The position numbers were made by a program, and so were the translations under genes. Shown piece by piece: positions 1-12,427 of a DNA stretch of 64,000 nucleotides. Source of the DNA: Undaria pinnatifida (Eukaryota; Sar; Phaeophyceae; Laminariales; Alariaceae); NCBI GenBank assembly GCA_012845835.1, contig JABAKD010000001.1, positions 16,550,226 to 16,614,225 of the forward strand, given 5' to 3'. The notes under the pieces were generated by a model, which saw only the letters and a program-made list of their open reading frames with translations, did no database searches and was not told the origin of the DNA. Within the stretch, counting starts at the first letter, position 1. Every line of letters starts with the position of its first letter.

Positions 1-340
1 GGTGGAGGTCTGACCTGTTGAGGTCTGACCTGTCCGACGTTTGCATGTCTTCGTCGCTCTCTCTCTAAAGATGTGGCTTGACGGTGTCGACGGTCTAGTT
101 TTTTGTCCCGTCAAGGCCTTTAGACTTGATATACTGTTTTTAATATGGAGCCGTCCTTGACGGCTGTCCGCCTAAAGTCAAGACTACCGTCAACAGACGT
201 CTTTGCTCTCTTTGCGTCCCAAAAGTGACTTCGAACGGGAAAAAGAATACCACTAGAAGCTGCCGTGCGCTGCTGGAGTACTAGGGGGGGTGTGGTAGCC
301 CCAGCGCGAAATCGTAAGCTTGTTGTGGGGCTTTTTCCTA

Positions 341-696
341 CAGCTGCTTGCTTATGAGAAAGAAACGCAGTGTACGGCCACAAATAACAACATCGCCTAC
401 CCAATGAAGTCTACAAACAGCAGCTGCTTGCTGATGAGAAGGACACGTAGTGTACGGCCACAAATAACAGCAACGCCTACCCAATGAAGTCTACAAACAG
501 CAGCTGCTTGCTTATGAGAAGGACACGTAGTGTACGGCCAAAAATAACAGCAACGCCTACCCAACGAAGTCTACAAACAGCAGCTGCTTGCTTATGAGAA
601 GGACACGTAGTGTCCGGTCACGAATAACAACAACGCCTACCCAACGAAGTCTACAAACAGCTGCTGCTTGCTTATGAGAAGGACACGTAGTGTACG
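341..696. repeat. 80-bp tandem repeat, about 4.5 copies
   Basis: Units begin with CAGCTGCTTGCTTATGAG at 341, 421, 501, 581 and (as CTGCTGCTTG) 661, a spacing of exactly 80 bp. The copies differ by only a few substitutions, so the array is young or homogenised. It ends where the decayed minus-strand gene at 700-3812 loses coding similarity, so it probably replaced that gene's downstream part. No coding function is proposed. Confidence 0.93.
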
Positions 697-699
697 GGG

Positions 700-3600
700 C
701 TCGGCAAATTTTCGATCATGTAGCGGCAGCTTCGTGCTTGAACTTTTCGATGATCTCGGTCTCCACCAGTAGAACGTTTCCATGCACATCTTGTGTGCTT
801 GACGCTGCCACTTCGACAGCTCGTGATGCTCCAGGTACTGGGGGAAAAGGGGGTGGAAGGAAAGAAGCAAAGAAAACATGGGAACCTGGTACATTCAGCG
901 TACAAAAGTGCCGTACGTACGGCATGCACGTTTACATCGCACCGAAACAAAACACAATGCTATCGCGGTAGGTAGCGCTAAAAACACTAACTGTGATACC
1001 CGACGATATCGTACCGCTGCGCTCACCTTCTTTGTGTGCGTCATGAACTCTTCCCACAGTTCCCCGAGCGTTCCCATCACCGGTATCTGCTGCTTCTTGT
1101 TCACCTTACCATCAGGCATGGTTTGGTCCTCGAAACGAATCCACTCAACCAGCCTACCTGCGGAATGTTCTAAAGCTTTGCAGTCGGTAGGAATGCCGTT
1201 CGGCTTTCCAAATCCACAGTCCGAGCACTCCATGGCAGCGCACGCAGGCTTTCTCCCCCAGAACAACCCCCCCGTCCGAGTCTCCCTCCAACAAGTTAAC
1301 CTTCTCGCACGCCAAAGCCTGAGAAAAATTGCTCACATCTCGACACATGCCAGCCCACTTACTGCAACCATCACCTCCCTGGCACCATCTGCACTCGCAC
1401 TTACAATTGGCATGTACCGCCCCAAACAAAAACCCCAAGTCCGTCGAGGTAGAGTTTCTGCAGCGTGTGTATCAGGCACGCACACTGCGACACCTTTGGC
1501 TCCACTGGACGGCAGAAGCGAAGCATCAAACGGACAGAAGGGGGGAGACAAAAGAGGTAGGTAAGTCTACCACGTCGCCTCCCGGGGGCTTCATTGGGAA
1601 CGTCGACACCCTGCTCGCTGTTAGTACGATAAACGGAAAAGCGGTTTCTGCTGCATCCCCGCGGCCACCCACCTAAACACCCACAACGTGTCGACAGGAA
1701 CGTACTCCGGCCAGGGTCAGTGAAGCTGCTGTCTTGGTTCAACAGCTCCTCCTTGAGCGCCAAGTACGCCGGCCACTTCAGGAACAGCTTGTACACCTCG
1801 TCCCCCGTGAGCATGAGCTGTCTCCGAGGGTGAGAAGGCGCGTCTTTTGCCTTGGACTCCTTCCACATTTCCTTGTTTCCTGCAGAGACAAGAAACAAAA
1901 CAGATCGGCGGTAAATCATCCAACCTCAACAGTGCTGCAGCGCAATACAACATTGAAACCATCAAATGACCGCCGTAGAGCAGGACAACAGACAGTGCAA
2001 CAGCAGCGAGTCATGGATTACAACAGCGGTAAAACAGCAGTAGGGCACAGCGGTAATCTACAGGGTATCCAGCACGAGAGTACCGCAGCCATTCTACATA
2101 GCAAGTTACTTGTAACTTGTACAATATTTTACCGGCAGTCTACACAGCAGTGGTCTACAGCAGCAGTGCCTTACGCGGCAGTAGTACATATTCCCCCCCC
2201 CCCCTCCAAACCCGCTCGCTTTTGATCAAAACCAGGCCCCCACGTCCTTCAAAACTCCGCCCCACCCCCCTCACCGGTTATTCGACTTACAAGATTCACT
2301 TGATAAAAGCATACATTTCCCTTCACAGCTGTCAGATTTTGTCCCCCTCAGAAACGGGTTTTATAGTTTCCGCGCACAGACTGACTAAAATCATCCTGTT
2401 GACCATGATAGCTACACTGTAGTTGTAAGGGGAGTCGCCGACCTATATCCTTAATGAGGACACACAACTCGTAATGCGCGCGATCGGAGTATCACACACA
2501 GCTTGCAAAGATGAGTTTCGACGAAATCTTCGATCTCACAGCTGGAGTGTATTTTCATTTTTTATAATATTCCTGCACATAATACAACTCACCTGAATTT
2601 CCTGTTGCACGGGAAACGTCGTCAGAGTGCCAGATCCTCCGCGCGAGGTCCATCACTCCCGAATGTGTCACGTCGCACCTCTCTTTGCGTTCATGGTAGC
2701 AGTACCGACCGCACGCCAAAGCCTCCTTGGGAGCCAGGTCATGCCGCGCGTTGTGCATGCGATCCCGCGCCAGACGGAATGTGCTGGGCCTAACACCAAG
2801 ACCCTCAGCTCGCTGAACAAGGGTGACGCCATCCGGCTCCTCAGCAGGCCGGCACCGCTCAGTCGGGTCGCATGGATTGCCGGGACGCAAGTATGCTCCC
2901 CGGCTCCAGCTACAGCCGCGAGCACCGTATTGTACGCGTTGCGGCCGATAGTGCTTTTGCAGTTTTTCTGCAACGTCTGCAACGACGCTGCGGTTGCACG
3001 TACCGTCGCCGCGTTCTGGGCCGCCACAGCTGCCGCTTCTGCTGTTACACGCTCCGGCAAAGAGGTCATCCGCTTCTTCAACACGGGATCCTCCTCCACC
3101 ATTCGCATCACATCAGCACGATGCTTTTGCAACAACTCCTGTTTTACAGCAGTATAATAATGTTGGACGAAGTTGTGGAGGTAAAATACCAAAATTAGAC
3201 GGCGAAAAAGGAGAGCATGCGGAGACATCGTACACAATTTTGTTCGTAAATATAAGGACGTTTTTTAATCAAGATGTATATACAAAGGATACTTACATTT
3301 ACGGACAGATTAGCACACAGCGTCAGTAATCGCAGCGGCTGCTCGTACATGACCATTTGCTCGTACATGACACTCTCAATAAGCGCCTGCTGATACCTGA
3401 CCCTACACCCTATGAGATCCCAACTGAATCTCACCTCCTCCTCAGCCTTCCTCGCTGCGGCTGCGGCATCAACCCTCCTAGTCCCGCCTGCTAGCCCCGC
3501 CGCCATGGGGTTCGAGACAGCGATGTCTGCCCGGCGCCTTTTCCCAATGGCACCACCAGCAATTTCAGAGTTGCGTGAAATCGCTCGTTGAAGGAAGACT

Positions 3601-3812
3601 TCAGCATGCTGCCTGCCGACCTCCAGAAGTTCAACCTCGTCAGCCACGAGCGCCGTCAACTTCCCAGCCAAGGGTTGCTTCGTGCGCTTGTTCAGAAGTG
3701 CCGAGGTCAGGAGAAGCCCGGTCTTGTTTGCTCTCCATGATTGCCTCACCACCCTCTCCTCACCACGAACGTCGATTTTACGATCGATGCTTTTCTGTTT
3801 TTTGCCGCTCAT
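700..3812 (-). pseudogene. decayed multi-exon copy of a repetitive Cys-containing protein family (probably transposon-associated)
   Basis: Reading starts at the ATG at 3812 (MSGKKQKSIDRK). Exon 1 (3812-3297, 172 codons) ends at a GTAAGT donor. Exon 2 starts in phase at 3138 (ELLQKHRADVM) and continues to about 2593, where TGNSG meets a GTGAGT donor. Exon 3 starts at 1879 (NKEMWKESKAKD). Further coding pieces carry KWAGMCRDVSNFSQALACEK (near 1350), CSDCGFGKPNGIPTDCKALE (near 1220), GTLGELWEEFMTHTKKV (near 1060) and LEHHELSKWQRQAHKMCMETF (near 800). The frame slips near 2900, 1250, 773 and 713, so no intact protein can be made. The motif order (WHSDDVSRATG, a Cys-x2-Cys-Gly module, a W..R...TF block) resembles a high-copy hypothetical family I recall from stramenopiles and some animals; its biochemical function is unknown to me. 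It could be a transposon-borne gene or a decayed host paralogue. Confidence 0.65.
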
Positions 3813-6800
3813 TGTTGTGCAGTCACGCCCACACCGGGAGGGCTGAATTCAACACACCGGCAACACAAGGAGAACGTGTCGGGCAGCCATGCTACTGATA
3901 TGTACCCCCCCTAACTCGACCCGGCTGATTCGATTGCGGATTGCGGCGATGTAGTAGGTTTGAATCGGTGATCTTGGGGGTGAAATCGATTGCGCCGCAT
4001 CATTTTTTGCTCAAAAGGCGGGTAAACAATATTTTTTTGAAATGCTACACGACGGAAATCGACTCTCACCACTATTTCCGACCTAAAAAACGTTCTGGTG
4101 GCGGAAACCGACGGAAACACGCTGTGTTACAAAACGCGCACTCGATCTCGGATCTCGGAAGGCGCCCATCATGGGTGCATGGGTGGGGGGACAGGTTTCG
4201 GGGGAGTTAAATTGAGCGAAGCCTGCGAAAAATTATGAAACCCGCATATTTCGCCCTTTTTCTTTTTTCGGATTCATCATTCATCATACGACAACGTGGG
4301 GAAATCGGTTCTGCAGCTGGTTTGAAATGCGACAATACCTCTTCGAAATCAACACCTACCTCCAAACGGGTTTTTGCATTGGACGCGGGCGTACCGTGTC
4401 CACACCATCCATATGTAGCTTGTCCCTAAAGCGATCGAAAAACGGTTCAAAAATAGACTTCATGTAGCTCATGTAGGAAGAATTCATGGTGGTCTTCCCG
4501 GAGCGAAGAGAGGCATGGCGGGGGTGACGAGGGGCGCGTTGGCGCCAAATTTAGGTTATTGGTCGCTTGTGCCATTCCTACCTGCTAGCTCAAGATGTTC
4601 AGGTATCTTTTTGAGTTCAAATCAGCATCCAATAAGCCTGCCAATGGTCGTGCCTGGCTTGCGTGTGAGAAACGTCCGCAAGCAAGAAGAAGAGCACACT
4701 GCGAATGAAATCGAATACAGTACCAACATTAAAACACACTTGTTTCAGCCAGCAGACTCTACCACGTGACAATCGCCTGACGTACAAAGGAACCGTCTCG
4801 GGTGATCTGGATATGGCAGCACCCTGCTTGTTGGAGTTGAAAAAACAGTCTAGACGTGTTAAACGTGTGTATCCCTCGACTCGTGCTACAATAGAGGTGG
4901 TGGCATTTTCTGGCTAAACCATTGTCGGAATTTAAGTCAAGGGGCTTAAAATCGTCGGAAGCATACTCTTGCTCACCAATTTGTTTTGTTTTTCATGCGT
5001 AGGCCATGGATTTCGTTCAGCGAGTCGCGCTTTCAGTTTCATCAGCATCTGGTATGGGTCAAGATGTGTTAAGGGGTATAGCCCGCCTCAAACGAGGTGT
5101 CTCAAAAACAAAACGGTGCACCCTCTATCCGGTGAGCATGTGTGCCCATCGGAATACATACCCATCATCAGGGCCCCTGCTTGCGACATAAGTGCGAGCC
5201 AACGGCCTAGCAGGATTGCCTTTTCCGCCTGTAGTATTGGCCCAAGGTTTATTTACAGAGCTTTAACTGGCCACCCATCCAGCGTGAGTCCAACCGATAA
5301 ATATCTAGTGAAGCAATGAGTGATGCAGAGTGAGTGGGAGGTGCTAATCCCGCCTATGCACTAATGTAGGTTCAACTAACGCCCGCAGGATCCTGCACGT
5401 CAGACTGGTCATCACACAGTAGGTGTTGCTACCGTATCCTTGCCTCGATTCTGTCAAGTGTTGGGGTTTTCAGCTGACGCTCACTTACAGTGAGTCTGCG
5501 TATAGTTCGTGAGGCTTCCGGCACCACCGCTCGTGAATTGCCAATCCAAAACAAGGAACATTTTACTCAAAAAACATAAAGCAAATGGATAACCGCGCTG
5601 CTTCCCCCAGCAAGACAACCTCCTAAGAGCTCGTTCACGCCAAAGATGGACCAACTCTCGCCTCGCTGTATTCCCAGCGCTACTACTGGGCACTGGGTGT
5701 CTGGTCGATGCCACATCACCATAGCACTTAATATTAGAGGCGCATTTTTTTCGCTTTCGCTAGTCTCGTGTCTTCTTTTCGGTGACAACAAAGCTACAGC
5801 AAAACGAGAGCGAATCGAAGCCGGAAGCCTGAGAAGGAACAAAAAGTCCCCACTACAAGATATTTGCAACGAGGAGCGGAAGCAAGGCCTTGTAGGAATC
5901 ACACTCCTCTGCCTTGGTAAAGAAAGTCGGGGAATGATGGCCTCCGGGTCTCCTCCATGAACCTGCACGTGCGTCGTTGGGGTGGGCACGCCCCGAAAGT
6001 AAGCGTTCCAGTTTAGCACTCGCGAAAATACAAATTTTAACACAACGATGCTTGCTTCCAGAACGTCCCTCTGCGGGCAGCTTGGCCAAACCACCCCTTC
6101 CGGACGGCGGTCTGGGTAAATGTTGATACGGAAACACCTGCCTTAATCCTCATTGGCTTCGCGAACTTATTTGTTGCCTTCGTCCGCATCATTCATCAAT
6201 CGACATTCGGTTGAACAATTGTCGGTATGCTTATTAGTGCCCACATAGATTTTTGTCGACACAGGAGGAGGAACATTCCATATGGCCCGCCTAGAGGTTC
6301 CCTGTTGTTTATGGAAGCACAAAGTATTATACAAGCACCGCTCTACTCGCACGTCGCGGAGCTCGGAAGCAGCTCAGATTCTCCTCCATATCATCGACCA
6401 GACCAGACCAAGAAAAAACGATACCGTGGCATTGCTTGCGCACCTTTAAGCTGCCAGCAAGCCCTTCATGGGCCTCATCCTCTCGGTGGCATGATACTAG
6501 CTGTATCCTAACCCTTATCACATGCCGAAGTCAATAACAGGTGTGAGTGCTCTGGTCCACGTGCAGCGGCTCGCATCCTCAACACATCATCGAGAAACAC
6601 ATGACGGCCCGTCTTTAATCGCCGAGCGGCAGACCTGCAACGCTGAGAATGGGATATGATCGACGGAAAAAATGGTCGGAAAAAATGACCGGGCAGTGTT
6701 GCTGGTATAGACTATTCGTGTTCTCGCGGAAACTGGTATTACATGTATTTACCTCATGGTAAGCCGCGCGACAAGGATTTTGAGTGGTGGGTTGGACTCG

Positions 6801-7251
6801 AAAACAGGCAACACCAAAACTTGCAATTATTGCTACCATCAACGTATTAACCTTCCATCCGAACCAGACATTAAACACACAGACAGCGAACGCACGTCCG
6901 TTGCGCTGTAACAATCCAGCGATATACTTCAGTGAAAATGCCGACGTCAAATAGTGTCACGTACCAATGGCATAGCAGCGTGGATAGGTCACACCTACGA
7001 AAACGCCCCGTGAAGTTGGTGTTAGGTCCGCGACTACGGTTACCTACGAAAAGTGTTGCTCGGCCCGCCTTACCCCTTCTAGCTTTCGTGTACCTGATAC
7101 CGAGTTACAAGTCAACACAATGAAACCCATCGTCTTCGATTCTCGGAGATTGTGTGTGTTGTATGTTCTGAAGTTGGAGCATGTTTTCGCTCGGTTGAAG
7201 TGTACAAGTACGCCTCCAGTATAACTAACTCGCCTGCGCGCAAATGATATG
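3813..7251. other. no gene recognised
   Basis: Short open frames occur on both strands but none shows a recognisable domain or a consistent exon chain. There is no tandem repeat of note. A weak peptide (MNSSYMSYMKSIFEPFF) reads on the minus strand just below 4485, but it has no supporting neighbour exon. The stretch ends at the first LTR. Confidence 0.5.
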
Positions 7252-7673
7252 TGTTACGAATGGTGCCCTAGTGCAGCGAGGTCTAGAGTCAGGCGAGACA
7301 GACAAGGATATCTAGCCTACTAGAATCGCAGGATCCACACGCGGGCTATGTCTGTAACACGCCTCAGATATTCATAAATGACTGACCTTCGAAGGACCGA
7401 TACGACCGAGTCCAGAGGGCGCTTGTACATCCCTCGGGGGAAGAGAGCAAGTCCCCTGTGCAGGTGCTCAAGGTATGAAGTCTCCCAAGAAAGTAGTGTG
7501 TAGATGGTAACGCGATTGCTTATTCGCAGGGTTTATGAACGTGAACCCAAGGAATTGTGTCCGGGTGGGGCAGCCACACCCGACTTGGGGAGGGGGCGTA
7601 AATGGCGCGGCCCCTACTACCACGAAAACGCCTCTGTCTTAGCAACTCTTGAAATTGTCACGGAACCGTAACA
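7252..7673 (-). repeat. 3' LTR of element 1
   Basis: It starts TGTTACGAATGGTGCCC and ends CGGAACCGTAACA, giving inverted TGTTRCG/CGTAACA termini. The next bases on the plus strand, TCCCCCCT, read on the minus strand as a polypurine tract directly upstream of the LTR, which confirms the orientation. Confidence 0.92.
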
Positions 7674-8577
7674 TCCCCCCTAGCGTAATGCGATGACAAG
7701 AGCAATATGCTACAGCAATCCTGTGACTGTATATCCAAGGGTAAAGAGCCGCAAAGCTCTTTACAGAATAATGACCTCGAGGATAAGCTAACAAACCGAA
7801 AACACAGGGGCCATAAGAGGGAAATCCTCGATAAAAACCCTCCCCCCTGCCTTTTCACTGCGTATTTAATCGCCTGACCACCATTCAATGGCTGAAAGTC
7901 CGTATGTGAACGAAACTAACGTGCATGAAAGCAACACGTAACTCCACGGGACTGACTCGCCTACTCTTTTTTTGAGTCTGCTCACACACTATCATCCACT
8001 ACCAAGATGCAATTTTGGTAGCTCAATAACATACTGCCAAAGCACTAATGGCTAATAAATCCGGAACGTTTGGCATAAGCAGAATGCTGATGCCAGATAT
8101 CAAAGAATAAGAAAGCATTTGACAACAGAAATCCTAAATAAATTAAGTGGATTGAAGTCGAGGGACTACAACGGTACGTAGTATGCAGCCCTCCGAAAAG
8201 CAACAACCTGTTGGCCCGTCAAATTCATGCCCTAATCAACCACTGAATGCGACCTCGTCAATGTTCAAGAGACTTTACACCAACAATCTCTCCAACCCTT
8301 CATGAAGCAGTGCCGAAACAAAAAAGGAATTCGACTTCAACACTCACACACAACCCAAGTACAATAACGTTCACAACGTTGTTGCGTTGTAGTAAAATAC
8401 CACACGTCTTTCTGTCCCAGACTGTTTCACACCCGACCGACTGGGGCACGGGCGATTCCCGTCCTAACCCACAGCGAAACGGTATTCCCCACAACACTGC
8501 TTCCCCCCCTTGCCAAAGTACAATCGTGAAACATTGGAGAAGGCAGCTCTTCGTCTCGTTGAGTAGGTAGTCGCGCT

Positions 8578-10412
8578 TCATCTCTGCGACTGCTCCAACT
8601 CGCGGCGGGCCAGTTCTTCCCAGTTCTGGTCGCTGTATCGCACTCGCCAGTAGCGGTCTCTGTAGTCGTACATTTGACCTTGCAGTCTGAGACCACCGCT
8701 AGAGTCTTTCCAGATGGTGAAACCTATTGGGAACAGGGTCAAGGCTTGGCGACGAGTGAGAGGGGTACGAGGCTTGACTAAGACGGGGACTGCATCGCTC
8801 GCAGGTTGGGGATTGTACAAATGCCATAGTGCAATAAAGCCATCTAGCTGCAAGGGGGTGAAACTCTTCAGCATCTCATTCTCAGACAACCAGCCCGACT
8901 CTACCCCATCATTCGACCTCCCCAACCACCTAGCGGTACCGAGGGAGGGGTTGTTCGGCGACAACTAACAAGAGAGTCAAAATGCGAAGAGTTTACCGCT
9001 TCCAACGTCATTCTGAAACCGGAACCCAGAGGATACTGCGCAAATTCATCAGCTAGTGAATGTCTCATTGTAAGGGGTCGGAGCTAGTATGGCTTTGCGT
9101 CTGCTGTGGACACACTTCGGTTGCGTTGTTTTCCACCTCGCATCGTAACTTGCATGCTAAGGCTTGTTTGTAATACTTCCGTGACTTTCCAAGGGCCTGT
9201 GTAGTGGTCATGTTGAAGTTTCCACCCTCTGTTGTCACGATGTCTGCTGCTGTCGGACTCGCGCACCAACACGAGGCTTCCTTTCTCGAGAGCGGCTCCG
9301 GCTGAGGGCCTTGAAATGGAAGCGTTGGCGCGGGTCCTCGCGGTTATCCTCAAATTATGCTTCTTCTCGAGCGCGAGACGGACTTTTCGGAGGTTCTGTT
9401 TGCGTCGTGCAAATGGCCTCTGTTCTGTCTCCGCTGACAAGGGTACCAAGGAATCTAAAGAGGTGCGGAGTTTACGGCCAAACAGCAGCTCGAAAGGGGT
9501 CATGTTCGAGGGGAGGGAAACATCTGGCAAAGTGTGTTTGCTCCAAATTGCTGGTGACACGTATTCGTCCCACCTCTCTGGCCACGAGCGACATAACTCT
9601 GCTAATAGCTCTTGCAACCAACCCCCCAACCTCTTGACAGCTCCTTGACCACGTGGGTGATCGGCTGGGCCGAACACTATGTCTGCGTGCAGAAAACGGC
9701 ATGAGTGTGTCACTACTTCCGCTCCAAACTATTTACCACCATCACAACGGATCACGCGAGGTACCCCGAAAGTCAGACACAACTCGGTCAGGACCCGTGC
9801 CACGCCTACTGCTTGCTTGGTTTCTAGAGGGAATCCGATTGAGAACTTGGAGGCTCGATTTACTACCAGTAAAACATACTTGTTGCCGGAAATAGAAGGT
9901 GTGTCTATTTTAAACATATCCATCTGCAGTTCATCCCACAGTTCTAGCGGTCGTCCGGGCAACAACGCGATAGGTCTGCTGTTCGGTCTCTTGCGTCTCC
10001 GGCACCCGCACGATAACACGTGTTGTCGAGTGTCGCGATTGACCGCAGGCCAGTGAAAGTGATCCCTCACCAAGGCCAAAGTGGCCCCTACCCCCGCATG
10101 CCCGTGTAGAGTATGCACCAAAGCGAGTACATCGGCTATCACGGATTCAGGGATGGCTGGCAGCTTTCTGCCTTGTTCGTTGGTGTACCGGACTACATCG
10201 TCATCGTCTAAACCACAACTGGTTGTGTCAACTCCCTCTTCACCTGTACCACTACTATCACACAAACTCTTGCGAACCTGACCCAAATGGGTGTCGTCCT
10301 GTTGTCGCGCGAGGGCTGCGGGTTTGGTTAGAACTTGCACCGCCCGGTGGATGGCCGGTGCCTCCATGACTTGGTGGGCCTCCGACCCCAAGGTCAAGTG
10401 TACGACTACAGA
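8578..10412 (-). pseudogene. Ty3-type integrase and C-terminal tail, inactivated
   Basis: This is the element 1 polyprotein remnant. Coding begins directly at the edge of the tRNA-like sequence. An H2C2 zinc-binding segment follows (HTLHGHAGVGATLALVRDHF, then VLSCGCRRRK). The catalytic core has Asp in ELQMDMFKID and Asp in VIRCDGG, but the position 36 residues later that should be the catalytic Glu reads Lys (GQGAVKRLGGW). A TAG at 9729-9731 interrupts the core in frame and a second TAG at 9084-9086 follows ADAKPY. The frame then slips near 8950, and the last piece (8964-8578) ends with a chromo-like segment (DRYWRVRYSDQNWEELARRE). Two stops, a frameshift and the lost Glu make this a dead gene. 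The reverse transcriptase that should precede it is missing. Confidence 0.9.
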
Positions 10413-10413
10413 G

Positions 10414-10488
10414 GTCTAATTAGTATAGTGGTCAGTACACCACATTTTGGCTGTGGAAACCCTAGTTCGATTCTCGGATTGGACACCA
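10414..10488 (+). tRNA. complete tRNA-Gln(UUG)-like sequence with templated CCA inside element 1
   Basis: A 72-nt cloverleaf fits 10414-10485. The acceptor stem pairs GTCTAAT with ATTGGAC over 7 bp (one G-T pair). The anticodon stem CCACA/TGTGG encloses TTTTGGC, giving anticodon TTG. The T arm has loop TTCGATT with one stem mismatch. A-box-like (TAGTATAGTGG) and B-box-like (AGTTCGATTCT) promoter sequences are present. The next three bases are CCA, and the LTR starts immediately after at 10489, so the 3' end is the element's primer-binding site read on the other strand. Eukaryotic tRNA genes normally lack encoded CCA and end with a T-run, which is absent here. I read it as a captured copy of the whole primer tRNA rather than a working gene, but transcription cannot be excluded. 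Confidence 0.75.
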
Positions 10489-10911
10489 TGTTGCGAATCG
10501 TGCCCTAGTGCAGCGAGGTCTAGAGTCAAGGCGAGACAGACAAGGATATCTAGTCTACTAGAATCGCAGGATCCACACGTGGGCTATGTCTGTAACACGC
10601 CTCAGATATTCATAAATGACTGACCTTCGAAGGACCGATACGACCGAGTCCAGAGGGCGCTTGTACGTCCTTCGGGGGAAGAGAGCAAGTCCCCTGTGCA
10701 GGTGCTCAAGGTATGAAGTCTCCCAAGAAAGTAGTGTGTAGATGGTAACGTGCTTGCTTATTCGCAGGGTTTATGAACGTGAACCCAAGGAATTGTGTCC
10801 GGGTGGGGCAGCCACACCCGACTTGGGGAGGGGGCGTAAATGGCGCGGCCCCTACTATCACGAAAACGCCTCTGTCTTAGCAACTCTTGAAATTGTCACG
10901 GAACCGTAACA
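10489..10911 (-). repeat. 5' LTR of element 1
   Basis: This near-identical partner of 7252-7673 starts TGTTGCGAATCGTGCCC and ends CGGAACCGTAACA. Differences from the other LTR are scattered single bases plus one single-base indel. Confidence 0.92.
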
Positions 10912-12427
10912 TATAGTCTACCATTGCGAAGGCGGTACCCAACAACAAGCTCAGGTATTGTCGTTGCAGCTGTCTCCACAATCTTTGTCGCCGACGAACT
11001 AGATGTGCGTCTGTGTGACCAAAAACAGGGCGCTGTGGCCGCAGGGCTTCTCCGGACGCGACCCGCCAGCTCTATCCAGGGCATTTCTACACACACTGCT
11101 GTAATACCAGAACAGGCACCTGTGCACCGAGGCCCTTCGTTGGTCCCACATCGCGATACTAAGGCTACACGCACTACCTCGCGACAAGTTTGTGCGTGTG
11201 CTCGTTTGTGTTTGTTCGCTTGTGCACGAGCGCCGGAGCTACTGCAGCTACAGCCAAATATATCAACCGGATTTGTATCGAGAGGCAACCTGCTGATCAG
11301 TGTGTCGACCGTCGGGCGCGGGTCCAGAGCAGCTGTTACTACGACTTATGGTGTAGTAATGTTAGTAATGTAGTTGAATGGCTATTGAGACGCAGTCAAG
11401 ACCAGGAGTGCCTGTTGCGCCACCTGCCTGTTGCGCCACCTGCCTGTAGCACCACAAAGTCAACTGACAGAGAGCTGATTGAGAGGTCGAGTCGGTACCA
11501 AGGAGCAGCTCATTGGGCCAAGAAAGCAAGATGAGAACGATAAACGCGGGGATCGGTTAAATCGGTCAAGGATAACACCTTTGCGCGCTGCTGCGCATGC
11601 TATCATACACCTGCCGTAGCATCATGCGTACGGCAGCAACTGCTGTGCGTAAGACTCCTCCTGGTCATACAGCTACAGCAGTAGCAGCAGCAGCAACAAC
11701 TGCAATACTGCAGCAGCTGCATCAGTTATCTACATAGAGTACGGCCGAGATATAGGCAGAACACAACGGCCATGGGCACCACATGCACGTGCTGGCTCAA
11801 CTAACCCCGACCTTGACCTCTTCTTGTGTCCCGACTGTTCTGGCGCTGTTGGTCAACCGCCGTGTAAACCCACGATGTGCTTGCTCTCCCTCACCTTACG
11901 CGCACTCAGTCCTCCGATCGGTATCCTCCCACGCACATAGCAACAGCAGCAGTAGTAGGCTGGCGGCAGAGAAGAGCCCCCGTAGCTGCCGCAGGTGTAG
12001 ATATCTGTGTGCATGTAGTGCTGTTGTGCTGCTGTGCCCGTGTGTGTTATGTAAGCTGCGAGAAGCATTTTGTTGTTTGGGACGGGGGAGAAGGGGAACC
12101 GATTGCAATTAAGCGTCAGCGAGAGCAGGGCCGAGTGAGCTAAGGCGATGAGGCGGCCATGGAGAACCGCAGCAGCAGGAGGATGGCAAACGGAGACCCA
12201 CGAGCCGCACGCACACCATCATCACGAGAGCAGCGATCGTCTATTTTTCAGGGTTTTTTTACGAGGCAATAGTACAACATGTTACTTCCGCCACTGATTG
12301 TTGTAGAGTTGATAGGGTTGTATACCCTGCATGGGGAACGACCCCCCGCAATTTCAATTTTCAGGCACGGGCGTCGTAGCTCAGAGCTGAGCTGCAACCT
12401 GTCAGATAATTCGGAAAGACGGGGCGA
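10912..12427. other. no gene recognised; CAG-rich stretch
   Basis: Impure GCA/CAG trinucleotide runs occur around 11665-11720. A short direct duplication of TGTTGCGCCACCTGCC lies near 11415-11440. Open frames of 100-150 codons here are low-complexity and on conflicting strands; none shows a domain. Confidence 0.5.

Larger units (their letters stand above)
7252..10911 (-). mobile_element. internally deleted Ty3/gypsy-type LTR retrotransposon (element 1)
   Basis: Two direct repeats (7252-7673 and 10489-10911, about 422 bp each) begin TGTT and end AACA and differ at roughly ten sites by eye. The coding region between them lies on the minus strand, so the 5' LTR is the one at 10489-10911. A polypurine tract (AGGGGGGA on the minus strand) abuts the 3' LTR at 7674. 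A primer-binding site complementary to the 3' end of a tRNA-Gln abuts the 5' LTR. Only integrase and the downstream tail remain; gag, protease and reverse transcriptase are absent. The flanking 5-mers (ATATG on the left, TATAG on the right) do not form a clean target-site duplication. Integrase with a chromo-like tail places it in the Ty3 group. Confidence 0.9.

Noticed and set aside
4420-4485. Minus-strand peptide MNSSYMSYMKSIFEPFF
   Set aside because: It is short, with no recognisable family and no phase-compatible neighbouring exon; not enough to call a gene.
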